A stretch of 64,000 nucleotides of DNA from Paenibacillus hemerocallicola (GCF_006265175.1 NZ_VDCQ01000024.1:29416-93415); one strand, 5' to 3'; counted from the stretch's first letter, positions 1 to 8,957 are shown. A program made the numbers and translations. Notes: a model not told the origin generated them from the sequence alone.

Positions 1-959
1 TCCGAACGATGGAAGCCGGTTTTGACGTTGTTACCGAAAAGCCGATGACGACAGACAGCGACAAGTGCAAAGCGATATTGGAGGCGGAACGACGTACGGG
101 GCGGCAAGTGACGGTCGCCTTCAACTGCAGGTTCATGCCCTATATGGCCCAATTGAAAAAAATCATCGAGGAGGGAACGATCGGCCGGCTGTTGAGTATC
201 GATTTTAACTGGTACCTCGACACGACTCACGGAGCGCAATATTTCCGCCGTTGGCACCGACATATGAATCAAAGCGGCGGGCTGCTCGTTCACAAATCGA
301 CCCATCATTTCGATTTGGTCAATTGGTGGCTGGACGATCAGCCGGCGCAAGTCAATGCGATGGGAACCCGACAATATTTCGGGCCCGCAAGGGAGCAAAG
401 AGGGGAACGCTGCTTGACGTGCGACTTCAAAAAATCTTGCGAGCATTATTACGATATTCAAGCCAACAAATTTATCCGCGAGCATTATTACGATAACGAG
501 AAGAAGGATGGCTACATCCGGGACAAATGCGTGTTTGGCGACGACATTGACATCTATGACACGATGTCTGTCCAGGTCCAATACAAAAGAGGCGCCTTGC
601 TGAACTACACCTTGGTGGCGCACAGTCCTTATAAAAATTGGACCGCCACGTTCAACGGAACGGAGGGGAGAATGGAAGCGGGCGAATACTTCAGGGGACC
701 GCGAGCCGAAGAGCCCATGCACCAAATTCAAATCTATAACCGCGCCGGGGAGGTGATCAGCCGCCAGACCAAAAAAGCGACGGGCTCGCACGGAGGCGGT
801 GACTACCGTCTTCAACAGATGATCTGCATGCAATCGAAGGATGAACTGCGGCAGCGCGCCGGTTCCATGTCGGGAGCCATGTCCCTGCTGATCGGTGTTG
901 CCGCGAATCGTTCCATTGTGGAAGGAAAGTGCATACGGATTCAAGACTTGCTGGATTGA
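1..959 (+). CDS. Gfo/Idh/MocA oxidoreductase, 5' end outside window
   Basis: NAD(P)-dependent sugar or inositol dehydrogenase-type protein. The reading frame is open to the left edge, and comparison with the complete paralogue at 36591-37823 indicates that roughly 90 N-terminal residues (the Rossmann nucleotide-binding start) lie outside. Visible are the EKP motif that carries the conserved lysine (TEKPMTTD), and the HKSTHHFDLVNWW segment with the histidine and aspartate typical of the family's substrate side. A four-cysteine pattern (CLTC, a third Cys six residues on, and KCVFGDD) is shared with the paralogue and may bind a metal. It probably acts in the cytoplasm on a sugar taken up by the neighbouring system. 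The exact substrate cannot be read from the sequence. It is followed by a beta-helix remnant and an SBP gene. Confidence 0.9.
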   Translation, partial: RTMEAGFDVVTEKPMTTDSDKCKAILEAERRTGRQVTVAFNCRFMPYMAQLKKIIEEGTIGRLLSIDFNWYLDTTHGAQYFRRWHRHMNQSGGLLVHKSTHHFDLVNWWLDDQPAQVNAMGTRQYFGPAREQRGERCLTCDFKKSCEHYYDIQANKFIREHYYDNEKKDGYIRDKCVFGDDIDIYDTMSVQVQYKRGALLNYTLVAHSPYKNWTATFNGTEGRMEAGEYFRGPRAEEPMHQIQIYNRAGEVISRQTKKATGSHGGGDYRLQQMICMQSKDELRQRAGSMSGAMSLLIGVAANRSIVEGKCIRIQDLLD

Positions 960-984
960 TTTCATTAGACGATGTGCTAGAACG

Positions 985-1380
985 TCAAAGAAATCGGTTT
1001 CTAGCCCAATCAGCAGAAGAAAGCTGCTTACCGCTTTCGGCAGCCGGGCAGCTGCTGCCCGCGGCTTGGATGCCATTGATACGTATTGGAGCGGAAACGA
1101 CTTGACGATTACGAACAACCTGGTGGACACAACGGCCTATCATGGATTTGACCTGAAAGGCATTTTGCCGGATACGTGACGGACAACCAGATCATCGCGT
1201 GCTGCGGGAGAGGGAATTTATCCAACAATCCGAAGACAAAATCCGCTTCCGGCGGGGACGACGGCCGTCAAAAGCAGGCGATCCGCATTGCCGGGAATCT
1301 TCGGCGGTGCGGACTGCATCGCATTGCTGGAAGGCAATGTGCAGGAGGGGACCAACGCGGCCTATCGCGCATGGCGGAGT
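985..1380 (+). pseudogene. Remnant of a Tat-exported beta-helix protein
   Basis: Directly after the oxidoreductase there is a Tat-like start (ISRRKLLTAFGSRAAAA), close to the SRRKLLASIG start of the intact beta-helix gene at 60089. It runs within a few residues into a segment resembling beta-helix coils (NDLTITNNLVDTTAYHGFD). Most of the roughly 600-residue protein is therefore missing and the frame is lost by about 1180. Downstream pieces up to about 1380 (ADCIALLEGN in another frame) look like more decayed coil sequence. This is an internal deletion product and not a functional gene. It implies that cassette A once had the order oxidoreductase, beta-helix, SBP. Confidence 0.55.
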
Positions 1381-1414
1381 GAATGTGTCCAATTCTCAAA
1401 CGAGGAGAAGAAGA

Positions 1415-2746
1415 ATGAAGAAACCAGCACATTGGATTACCCTGGGTGGACTCGCATTGCTGACGCTTGGTTTTGTCACCGCTTGCCAAAAGCAAGAGAA
1501 CAAGCAGATGAAGGCGCCGTCGAAGGCCGAGGAATCGATTGTCGATCAAAAATTGGAGCTCGTATTTCATTCGAGCAGCGGCGATACTGAAGCATCGTTC
1601 AATACATTCTATGGAGACGCGCTCAGGAGGAAGTTCCCGAATTGGACGATCACCTACATCCGCAGTGCTGCAGGTAGGACGCTTCCGGAGCTGCTCGTGA
1701 TGAATCAAAAAGTGGACGTCTTGTACAGTGCAAGCAATACGTTTAATGAAATGGCCATGCCGGTCGAGCTTCAATATGATATGACCGGGCTGATCCAAAA
1801 GCACAGTATCGATCTGCGCCAGTATCAATCAGACTTGATTGAAGGGCTGCGTACGACAAACGGCGAAATATATGCGTTGCCAATCACAAATATCGTGCAG
1901 TCGTTGTTTTACAACAAATCCATCTTCGATCAATTCGGTGTTCCGTACCCCATAGACGGCATGACTTGGGAAAGCATGCTGCAAACGGCCCAGCGCCTGA
2001 CCCGGAAAGAGGGGGAAAAGCAGTATCTTGGCTTTGCCGCATCGCCGTCATTTCTGAACATGAATCCGTACGGGCAATCGTTCTGGGATACGAAGTCGGA
2101 AATGCCGACATTCCAGGAGGATGTTTGGAAACGGCTGATTCAACAATATTTTATCGTTTCGGCGCAAGGGCCGGGCTATAAGGAATGGGTGATTGCGAAC
2201 AATCGTCTTCCCTATCGCCTAGAATTGACCAATTCCCAGCAACTGGCGATGTTTGTGTTTAACTCGCAGTTCCCTCTGACAGTCCCGGAAGATATGAAGA
2301 AGATTGACTGGGACATGATCGCGCTGCCCACTCTTGCCGAGAAGCCCGGCGTTGGCTCCCAGTCGACGCCGTACGTCATGGGGGTTACAAGCATATCGGA
2401 GAACAAGGATGCCGCCATAACGGCGATTCAATATTTGATGTCGCTGGAGATGCAGACCGATTATTCCCGAAAAGGCTTTATGCCGGTGCTGGATCGCGAA
2501 GATGTCCGCATTCCGTTTGCGCAGGATACGGTATTCAAGGATAAAAACTGGCAATCGGTTTTCTACAACAAGCCGGGTCCTATGGCGAAAAGCAGCCGAT
2601 ACGAACTGATGGCGGGCAGACAGCTGCATGCGGTCGTTCCTCGAATCGTGAAAGGGGAGGTCGATTTGAATACCGCGCTTAGAGAAGCGGCAGAAAACGC
2701 ACAAAAGGCGGTTGCGGAGGTGAAAAGTAGCGTTAAGGTCCCGTAA
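1415..2746 (+). CDS. CUT1-type ABC solute-binding lipoprotein
   Basis: Extracellular sugar-binding lipoprotein of the ABC type 1 family, 443 residues. The start ATG at 1415 follows a GAGGAGAAG ribosome site and gives a lipoprotein signal with lipobox FVTAC (lipidated Cys at residue 24). The mature domain carries the family signature YYNKSIFDxFGVPYPxDGMTWES in the variant FYNKSIFDQFGVPYP. It is clearly related to the SBP at 35209-36573 (shared stretches around RRKFPNWTI and YDMTGLIQKH), and in both places an oxidoreductase gene precedes it. No permease or ATPase gene is nearby, so it must share a transporter encoded elsewhere or act as a sensor. The ligand is probably an oligosaccharide, but this cannot be determined here. 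Confidence 0.9.
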   Translation: MKKPAHWITLGGLALLTLGFVTACQKQENKQMKAPSKAEESIVDQKLELVFHSSSGDTEASFNTFYGDALRRKFPNWTITYIRSAAGRTLPELLVMNQKVDVLYSASNTFNEMAMPVELQYDMTGLIQKHSIDLRQYQSDLIEGLRTTNGEIYALPITNIVQSLFYNKSIFDQFGVPYPIDGMTWESMLQTAQRLTRKEGEKQYLGFAASPSFLNMNPYGQSFWDTKSEMPTFQEDVWKRLIQQYFIVSAQGPGYKEWVIANNRLPYRLELTNSQQLAMFVFNSQFPLTVPEDMKKIDWDMIALPTLAEKPGVGSQSTPYVMGVTSISENKDAAITAIQYLMSLEMQTDYSRKGFMPVLDREDVRIPFAQDTVFKDKNWQSVFYNKPGPMAKSSRYELMAGRQLHAVVPRIVKGEVDLNTALREAAENAQKAVAEVKSSVKVP

Positions 2747-2779
2747 CCGCCGTGGATGGCAATGTCCCCGATTCTCATT

Positions 2780-2809
2780 TATAATGAAAGCATAGACCAG
2801 AACTTTCAT
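2780..2809 (+). promoter_or_regulatory. Possible promoter and operator of the LacI gene
   Basis: A consensus -10 hexamer TATAAT (2780-2785) has a poor -35 (TGGCAA, 2757-2762) at 17 bases. Overlapping its 3' side is an inverted repeat ATGAAAG (2784-2790) / CTTTCAT (2803-2809). This fits autoregulation by the LacI product encoded just downstream and supports the GTG start at 2825 over the upstream ATG at 2756. No experiment or comparison backs it. Confidence 0.35.
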
Positions 2810-2824
2810 GAATCGGGTGAATCC

Positions 2825-3817
2825 GTGGTTACGATTAAAGATATTGCTCAAATGGCGGGCGTCAGCTTCACGACGGTGTCTAAAGCGCTTAACGGCGAAC
2901 CGGGTGTCCGCGCGGAAACTAGAAACAAAATCATAGCAATCGCCAATAAACTGAATTATGTTCCGAATCTTGCCGCCCGCCGCCTAGTCGACCGCAAATC
3001 GGACAGCATCGGCTTGATTTGGCCGAACAAATCCGGTCTGTTTCTTTATCACTTGTTCGAGCAATTTCAAATCCAGGCCGAAAAGGCAGGATACTCGGTG
3101 ATGGTTGCGTTGGGAAACCCGGCGGCGGGGGTTCGAACTTTCATGAAACATTTTGTCGATACTATCGTTGTATGGCCGACTGCAGAGAATACGTCCCCGG
3201 AATTTATCCGGACGAGAGAATCGTTTCAGGGAACGATGCTGATGTTCAACAGTTCTCCAAGTCCTTACTACCATACCATATCCATTGACCGACAAGAGGC
3301 GATTCAACAAGCTGTGGATCATCTTTCCGGGCTCGGCCACCGCAAGATCAGCTTTATCGGCTACAATTCGGAGAAGATCACAGGGTTTGACCGGGCCGGA
3401 CAGCTTCTTCAACTAGAAGACCATCCCGACCGTCTCATCTTTACTCCGAAAAACGCTCCGGAATCGTGGAATCGGGTAGCGGATATGCTCCGCAAAACGA
3501 AATCGCAGCGCCCGACGGCGCTAATAGTCGACAGCTATATCGCGATGTTCAAACTGCTGAAGCTGTGCAGAATGTGCAATGTGAGGATCCCGGAAGATCT
3601 TTCGCTCATCGCCTACGACGATGTTCCGGAACTTGAGGAGATGACGGACATTGTGGTTACGACAGTCGGGCCGAACGTCGAGCATTTGGCGAGCGCGGCA
3701 CTGGATATTTTGACCGGGCACGGGCATCCGGCGGAAGGCGGGTATCGTCATGTAAAAGTGGCTTCTCAATTGGCCGTCCGTGGAACGACCCGACCGGTCT
3801 CGGACTATGCCATGTGA
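2825..3817 (+). CDS. LacI/GalR family transcription regulator
   Basis: DNA-binding repressor of the LacI family. The N-terminal helix-turn-helix (VTIKDIAQMAGVSFTTVSKALN) begins at the second codon, and the hinge-helix region NYVPNLAARRL follows. The rest is a periplasmic-binding-protein-like sensor domain (about residues 60-330), for example the SLIAYDDVPE segment near the C-terminus. GTG 2825 is chosen because family members start just before this motif and a TATAAT box lies at 2780-2785; an ATG at 2756 would add 23 residues. It lies 78 bases after the SBP and probably controls cassette A in response to a sugar. Confidence 0.85.
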   Translation: MVTIKDIAQMAGVSFTTVSKALNGEPGVRAETRNKIIAIANKLNYVPNLAARRLVDRKSDSIGLIWPNKSGLFLYHLFEQFQIQAEKAGYSVMVALGNPAAGVRTFMKHFVDTIVVWPTAENTSPEFIRTRESFQGTMLMFNSSPSPYYHTISIDRQEAIQQAVDHLSGLGHRKISFIGYNSEKITGFDRAGQLLQLEDHPDRLIFTPKNAPESWNRVADMLRKTKSQRPTALIVDSYIAMFKLLKLCRMCNVRIPEDLSLIAYDDVPELEEMTDIVVTTVGPNVEHLASAALDILTGHGHPAEGGYRHVKVASQLAVRGTTRPVSDYAM

Positions 3818-3924
3818 CCGACTGCAGGCGTTCGTTCCAAAAGTAAAGCGCAACAGTTGCTGCACACAGCCCTCTATAGTATTGGGATTTGTGCTTCTCA
3901 TCCTGTAAATCCAAGCATCCTTTT

Positions 3925-4034
3925 CCGCTTAAAACGCGGATTTTTTATTTTAGGGATATATGTTCCTGTCCAAACTATAGGCATCAAGGAATACTATGAA
4001 TACGGGGACAAGAACATATAAGCATTGCCGTAAA
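3925..4034 (+). repeat. GGACAAGAAC-box repeat, copy 1
   Basis: Contains a terminator-like hairpin (TCCGC/GCGGA followed by TTTTTTATTTTA, about 3925-3951), then an inverted box (GGATATATGTTCCTGTCC, 3954-3971) and a direct box (GGGACAAGAACATATAAGCA, starting 4005) ending in TTGCCGTA. The same architecture recurs at 11.0, 13.3, 20.5, 24.2, 31.6 and 48.7-48.9 kb. It follows the LacI gene and probably ends its transcript. Confidence 0.75.
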
Positions 4035-4075
4035 ACTAATGATTTGTTTAAGCTCAATAGTATGACATAACGAGA

Positions 4076-4120
4076 CAGCCGGCGAATCGCTCGGCTGCTT
4101 CGTTCACCTAAAGGGCAGGA
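4076..4120 (+). repeat. Hairpin repeat with CACCTAA..GGCAG tail, copy 1
   Basis: The stem CAGCCG/CGGCTG (4076-4097) is followed by TTCACCTAAAGGGCAGGAG. A second copy with the same stem and tail occurs at 30055-30105, where the stem is two bases longer. Origin unknown; it may be a small mobile-type repeat or a terminator cassette. Confidence 0.45.
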
Positions 4121-4187
4121 GGATGAATAACAACACCATGGTAGCCGATCTCGAAACGGCCTGCTGACCTGATGGAGGGACATTTGG

Positions 4188-5015
4188 ATGGAACGTGCTC
4201 CGATCGACAATTATGTGCCGCGGCTTTTTTACTCCATGTACTGGAGACGCAAGGACCGTTTTTTGCTTTATGAAGATTTGTGCCGGGAGTGGACGATTTT
4301 TGCTGTTGAGGATGGATCGTTTTATTACGAGTTTGGGGACCGGAAAGGAATCGCGACATTTGGCGATTTGGTCGTATGCCCGGCTCAGACCGTTCTGCGA
4401 AGAGTCGTCATTCAACCATTAACGTTTTATGTATTCCGGCTGCGGTGGACCGATTTGGACGGGATGGAGGCGGGATTCCATTCCGAGACACCTCTTATTG
4501 CCGGTAAAATCAGTTTCCAGAATACGAAGCGGCTCTCCTCCAATTTCGCGATGATGCGGGAGGCGGAGGAGCGTAACGAGCGTCATCGCATGACGATCCA
4601 CAACCATTATGTGCAAGATATGTGGTATTTGTATGGCAAAGAATACAGAAGCATGCATGGCCTGTCGTCTGACGAAGCAGACAGTTCCACCGCGGATCCC
4701 GTCATGGTTCAGGCGGTTGCGATGCTGCAGCAGCGGGCGTTCGAGCCGTTTGAACTACGGGAGATTGCGTCCGCTCTGCAGCTCAGCCCGGCGCGCTTTA
4801 CGCAAAAATTCAAACAACAGTTTTCGGTCACCCCGAATGAGTATCTTGTTTCTTACCGGTTGAAACGGGCTAAAAGCTTGCTGCTGGAAACCAATTTGAC
4901 CATGAATCAGATTGCGGAATGTATCGGCTACCAGGACGGCTACTATGTCAGCAAATTGTTTCGCAAATATTTTAATGTGACGCCATCGATGTACCGCAGT
5001 ACACATTCTGTCTAA
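4188..5015 (+). CDS. AraC family transcription regulator
   Basis: A 275-residue regulator with an N-terminal cupin-like ligand-binding half (about 1-150; EWTIFAVEDGSFYYEF) and a C-terminal AraC double helix-turn-helix (about 170-270; LQLSPARFTQKFKQQFSVTPNEYL and IAECIGYQDGYYVSKLFRKYF). ATG 4188 follows GGAGGG at good spacing. It is a close paralogue of the regulator at 58998-59822, which also sits beside a beta-helix gene, so the AraC plus beta-helix pair appears to have been copied as a unit. It probably controls the co-directional beta-helix gene starting 125 bases downstream. Confidence 0.9.
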   Translation: MERAPIDNYVPRLFYSMYWRRKDRFLLYEDLCREWTIFAVEDGSFYYEFGDRKGIATFGDLVVCPAQTVLRRVVIQPLTFYVFRLRWTDLDGMEAGFHSETPLIAGKISFQNTKRLSSNFAMMREAEERNERHRMTIHNHYVQDMWYLYGKEYRSMHGLSSDEADSSTADPVMVQAVAMLQQRAFEPFELREIASALQLSPARFTQKFKQQFSVTPNEYLVSYRLKRAKSLLLETNLTMNQIAECIGYQDGYYVSKLFRKYFNVTPSMYRSTHSV

Positions 5016-5060
5016 CGATTAAATTGGATACATTCGCGCGTAAATGGAAGCCATTCTTTA

Positions 5061-5074
5061 TGAAAACGATTTCA
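5061..5074 (+). promoter_or_regulatory. cre-like palindrome
   Basis: TGAAAACGATTTCA matches the catabolite-responsive element consensus TGNAARCGNWWWCA at every position. It lies 67 bases upstream of the beta-helix start at 5141, within what would be the leader. CcpA or a LacI-family protein is the likely binder; this is inferred from the sequence only. Confidence 0.55.
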
Positions 5075-5140
5075 ACTATGCTGAAACAGAAGCGTACCCC
5101 CGATGGGAAGCGCCATATTTCATGCAGGGAGGAATTGAGG

Positions 5141-6913
5141 ATGGATGACCATCAACCAAGCAAATGGGAGGACAGTGAACGTTCTCGTTTGCGACTAAGC
5201 AGAAGAAAAATGCTTGCTTCTGTCGGCATGGCAGGAGCTGCGCTCGCATCCGGAGCGTTTATGACCGATGTGTTTGCTAAGCCTGCACAGACGGTGACAG
5301 AGAATGTGTACGGAACAGGGCAACCGTGGCTGGCGCATTGGGCGAAGCTTGGGGCGGTGAATGTTCTCGATTATGGCGCAAAGGGGGACGGCGTGACAGA
5401 CGATACAGCGGCTTTTGCTGCTGCTGCAAGCGAAGGGAAGCCGATTCTCGTCCCGAAGACGGCGGCATGGTATGTGCTGCAAACAATGATAAATTTGACC
5501 AACTCGATCATCGGTATCGGAATGCCGGACATTCGCATGCAGCAGCCGGACGGATCGGATAACAAACGGATGTTTTCCATTGTAGGGTATCGCGGTGGCG
5601 GCTTGCATATTGCCGGTTTGCGTTTGGACGGGCAGTATACGGGCGGGGAGCTGGGAGAGCAATCGCATTTGCTCCGCATCATTGATTCGCGGCACGTCCA
5701 TGTCCATCATAACGTCCTGGTCGATCCTTACGGAGATTGTGTCTATTTGGGATCCCATAACGGTGTCTCGTTTTTGGCCCCTTGTGAGCAAATCTACATT
5801 TACGACAACGAAATGTCGGGTCCGAGGCGGTGCGTCGTTGCAGTCGTATCGGCACGCAGCGTCTGGATTCGAAATAACGTGATGAATCATCCGCACAACT
5901 ATGTGGCGTGCATCGATTTAGAGCCGAATAAAACTTCGACGGGCAAGGAATTGGTGGAAGATGTATGGATTGAAGGAAATACGTTTTACTCCACCGGGCA
6001 TTTTGTAAACTCGTTGACGCCAAATGTCGGCCTGCCCAACAAACGGATTACGGTTCACAACAATCAAGGGAGATCCCGCTATTTATTCCGTTGCAATTCC
6101 AATTATGAGGGCAATACAGAAGAGGTCCGCATTACGAACAATTTGTTTTATGGGTCGGTTGGCGAGGCGCGGATGTTATCCATCTCGAAAATTTTAAAAG
6201 GATTGGTGATCCGCGGCAATCAGGATTACGCGACAGGAGCTCAAGGATGGGTGATTCAAAATGCGGTCGCGCCTGTTATTGCTGATAACTGCATCGAGGC
6301 AAGCCGGGCTGTTGCGATGGCGTTGTGGAACTGCAAACAAGTCAAGCTGCATGGCAATCAGATCAAAGATGTGTATTCGTCGTACGGTGCTGTGCAGTTT
6401 CTGGGCAATCCTTCGAGCGGGCATCACATTAGCGCCAACTCGCTGGTACATACGGACTACGGATTTGTGTTCAAGGAAGTGGTGACCGATACGTTATTCG
6501 ACGGGAACGTCATTGACGCGAAACGGTTTGCGATCAAAATGGAACCGGAGAGCCAACCTTCCGACATCAAGATCACCGGAACCAATTTGTTTACGGGAGA
6601 GGGGGTTCCTGTCGGGGGGGCGGATACACTTTCCCGTCTCTATACTCCGGAAGCCATATCGAAAGGGGCCGGGGTCATATGGGCAGACGCCATTCCGGTT
6701 TCAGGGACATGGAGTCAAAGCAGCATTGTGATGAACCGCCTTGCACAATCGTCGAGCACTCTGGGGTGGGTTTGTGTGCAGGGAGGAACACCGGGACAAT
6801 GGCAGCCGTTTGGCATTGTCGGGGAAGAGCGGCTTGTGCTGAAGGCACCGGGCGGCAGCCGGTATTCCATCCAAATTGACGACACAGGTACGTTAATGAC
6901 ACAGCCGTTGTAA
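5141..6913 (+). CDS. Tat-exported right-handed beta-helix protein
   Basis: A 590-residue secreted protein. ATG 5141 is preceded by GGGAGG and gives a twin-arginine signal (LSRRKMLASVGMAGAALASGAF). Upstream in-frame ATGs lack a ribosome site. The mature part opens with the pectate-lyase-3/GH28-type entry [19 protein letters not shown] (about residues 70-95), followed by many short parallel beta-helix coils rich in asparagine ladders (for example VWIRNNVMNHPHN). Such proteins are typically polysaccharide lyases, hydrolases or epimerases acting outside the cell. No catalytic set could be assigned. It probably acts on the polysaccharide whose fragments the neighbouring SBP binds. A strong hairpin terminator follows. 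Confidence 0.85.
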   Translation: MDDHQPSKWEDSERSRLRLSRRKMLASVGMAGAALASGAFMTDVFAKPAQTVTENVYGTGQPWLAHWAKLGAVNVLDYGAKGDGVTDDTAAFAAAASEGKPILVPKTAAWYVLQTMINLTNSIIGIGMPDIRMQQPDGSDNKRMFSIVGYRGGGLHIAGLRLDGQYTGGELGEQSHLLRIIDSRHVHVHHNVLVDPYGDCVYLGSHNGVSFLAPCEQIYIYDNEMSGPRRCVVAVVSARSVWIRNNVMNHPHNYVACIDLEPNKTSTGKELVEDVWIEGNTFYSTGHFVNSLTPNVGLPNKRITVHNNQGRSRYLFRCNSNYEGNTEEVRITNNLFYGSVGEARMLSISKILKGLVIRGNQDYATGAQGWVIQNAVAPVIADNCIEASRAVAMALWNCKQVKLHGNQIKDVYSSYGAVQFLGNPSSGHHISANSLVHTDYGFVFKEVVTDTLFDGNVIDAKRFAIKMEPESQPSDIKITGTNLFTGEGVPVGGADTLSRLYTPEAISKGAGVIWADAIPVSGTWSQSSIVMNRLAQSSSTLGWVCVQGGTPGQWQPFGIVGEERLVLKAPGGSRYSIQIDDTGTLMTQPL

Positions 6914-6947
6914 CAGACTCGTATGGGCAGCAGCACAGCACCACAGC

Positions 6948-6990
6948 AACAAGCGGTTGGGCAGCGTTTTCCGCAGTTCAACCGCTTGTT
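6948..6990. terminator. Bidirectional terminator hairpin
   Basis: A perfect 12-base stem AACAAGCGGTTG/CAACCGCTTGTT, then TTCTGCG on the plus side and AACAAG mirrored on the minus side. It lies between the convergent beta-helix and glycosidase genes. Confidence 0.7.
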
Positions 6991-7154
6991 TTCTGCGTGC
7001 AGCTAAATCTCCATTCATGGTGCCCGGCATCATCATGCAGGGCCGGCAGAGCGCATGACTCGAACAGGAGTAGTTGTTTATCGAATGTCGTGTTCGCCGT
7101 CTGAAAAGCGTCTTGTCCGATGACGCACGCTGTGCCGTTTGAAACAGACTCGTG

Positions 7155-8354
7155 TTAGGATTGGAACTTCAAGTGCTGCCACAGGCTAGCCATCGCCAGA
7201 AGCGGGTTATGTCCCAGGTAGTCGCGGCACGGCGTATTGAACGACGTATACGGTTTGCGCGTGAGGCTGTCCGGCGCTTCACCGTGCGGGTGATAAAACT
7301 CCCAGATCGTCCCTGTCCGTGCAAATTGCTCGGCTGAGGCGTCAAGTGCCCCCTCCAGCAATTGTAGTGCTGCATCGATGCGGTTGTAGTGCATACAACC
7401 CATTGCTGCCCAATAAGTCATACTATTCCATACCGGTCCGCGCCACATGCGCAATTCAAACGCCGGATCGGAAACGGCGACGGTTGCGAGCGGGTGTTTG
7501 GTGAAAAACCGCTCCGGGTTTAACAGATGCTCGTCGATCACCCGGTTCGCTTGCTGTGGTGTGGCTGCCCCTACCGCAAGCGGCCACATCCCTTCCTGCG
7601 CCCCTGGCTTTGGACCTGATTGCGCCATTGTCCAGCTATCGTAAAAGAAACCTGTTTGTTCATCGTACAGCTGTTGTTGAATCGCTAGCTTCAGTTCCTT
7701 GCTGCGCTGCACAAAAGGCTCCGGATCGCTGCCGAGCTGTTGGGCCCATTGCGCGGCGTACGTATACAATTGGTACACATGGGACGTCGCATCAACACAA
7801 GCAGTCGGGTGATGCGGGGCCTGGTCAAACCGAATCCCGTCGTCGACACCGCTTTCCCATTTGCGTGTCATAATGTCCATGTAGTAATAGCCGAACGGTG
7901 CTTTCCGCTCCGATTCGAACCAGCCGATTTGCCGCAGAAGCGCGTTGTATCCGGTTTGAAGCAAATCGTTGTCCGCATACCGCTTCACATACTGGTCCAA
8001 TGCAACAGGCCATACCGGCGGATGGCTCAGTTCCATATTCCATTTTGCTTTCCCGTCCCGCATCATGATCGTGCCGGGCAAGACGCCGTTTTCCCCCTGA
8101 AAGGAGAGGTAGTTCAGAAACTGCTTTTTGGCGTGGTCCGGGTGGGTAGGCATCATATCGAAAATGGCGTGAACAAGATCCCAATGGCCAAACGCGGGAC
8201 CGTAACAGTACCCTGGACCGATTTCCTCCCAATCATACCGAAATGGAGCCGCTGCCGGCCGAACGCTGCACAGATGCAGCTCCAATGTATATTGCAGAAG
8301 CGGCTGCCAGGCCGGTTTTCCTGTTTCATTCCATCTCGTTTCCTCGTGAATCAT
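7155..8354 (-). CDS. GH63/GH37-like (alpha/alpha)6-barrel glycosidase
   Basis: A 399-residue protein without a signal peptide, so cytoplasmic. ATG at 8354 follows AAGGAGA. Motifs of the trehalase/mannosylglycerate hydrolase-like clan are visible in order: WESGVDDGIRFD (candidate catalytic Asp), MWRGPVWNSMTYW, and WEFYHPHGE (candidate catalytic Glu). The length fits the bare catalytic barrel of bacterial GH63-type enzymes. It probably hydrolyses an alpha-linked disaccharide or glycoside after uptake. Substrate unknown. It converges on the beta-helix gene, and a gap of about 600 bases with no clear gene lies upstream. Confidence 0.8.
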   Translation of the reverse strand: MIHEETRWNETGKPAWQPLLQYTLELHLCSVRPAAAPFRYDWEEIGPGYCYGPAFGHWDLVHAIFDMMPTHPDHAKKQFLNYLSFQGENGVLPGTIMMRDGKAKWNMELSHPPVWPVALDQYVKRYADNDLLQTGYNALLRQIGWFESERKAPFGYYYMDIMTRKWESGVDDGIRFDQAPHHPTACVDATSHVYQLYTYAAQWAQQLGSDPEPFVQRSKELKLAIQQQLYDEQTGFFYDSWTMAQSGPKPGAQEGMWPLAVGAATPQQANRVIDEHLLNPERFFTKHPLATVAVSDPAFELRMWRGPVWNSMTYWAAMGCMHYNRIDAALQLLEGALDASAEQFARTGTIWEFYHPHGEAPDSLTRKPYTSFNTPCRDYLGHNPLLAMASLWQHLKFQS

Positions 8355-8957
8355 TGGTATCGTCTCCTTGTCTGCATTCGATTTGAATTCGCATCCGCTC
8401 TCTGTTTTGTGCAGCGGATCAAGGCGCAGCTGGCAAGCAAAGAACGGACAGCGGCGCTCGGGATGTCATTGTAATTTCCCCCTTGTACAGGTTTGTTTTA
8501 ACGGACTCAGGCCCATCCTACAGCAAACAACGAGCGGATAAAATGGATGGATTTCCGTTTCGGATGTACATAATTAAAGGGGAAGCTTCCCCAAATAGCC
8601 AGATGGCCGATAACAGCGTTGGATGCGCGCAGAGGAGCCGAGCAGGTACTTGTTGATCCCCTCTGGCGATTTGGAATGGCGGACTTCGCTCGGGTTCGAC
8701 GAGAGCGACATTCCTCCATCGGTGAACGACGTCGCACGAACCTTCTAAGTCCCAACGTCACGAAGGGCCTCATCCCCCTGCATTACGCAGAGAATTTGAG
8801 GCCCTTCGTATCTAACCTGGAATGTTACCTTACAGTTCAAGCGATTTGGAGCCTATGTTTCATACGCGAAATATCTATACGTCCGGTCCGGTCAGTAAAT
8901 TGCCGACACACTCGCAACGATAGCCACAGTGTTCCATATGTCTCCCAGAAATTGCAA
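8355..8957. other. Non-coding gap with one long hairpin
   Basis: No convincing gene. A perfect 13-base stem (ACGAAGGGCCTCA at 8760-8772 with TGAGGCCCTTCGT at 8797-8809) has no clear U-run and may end transcription from either side. On the minus strand near 8600-8740 one frame reads GGMSLSSNPSEVRHSKSPEG, which has a coding flavour, but no start, stop or family could be tied to it. It may be a gene remnant. Confidence 0.4.

Noticed and set aside
3921..4035. Box repeats interpreted as a CRISPR array
   Set aside because: Boxes are not regularly spaced, occur in both orientations with a terminator between them, have no unique spacers, and no cas genes are present.
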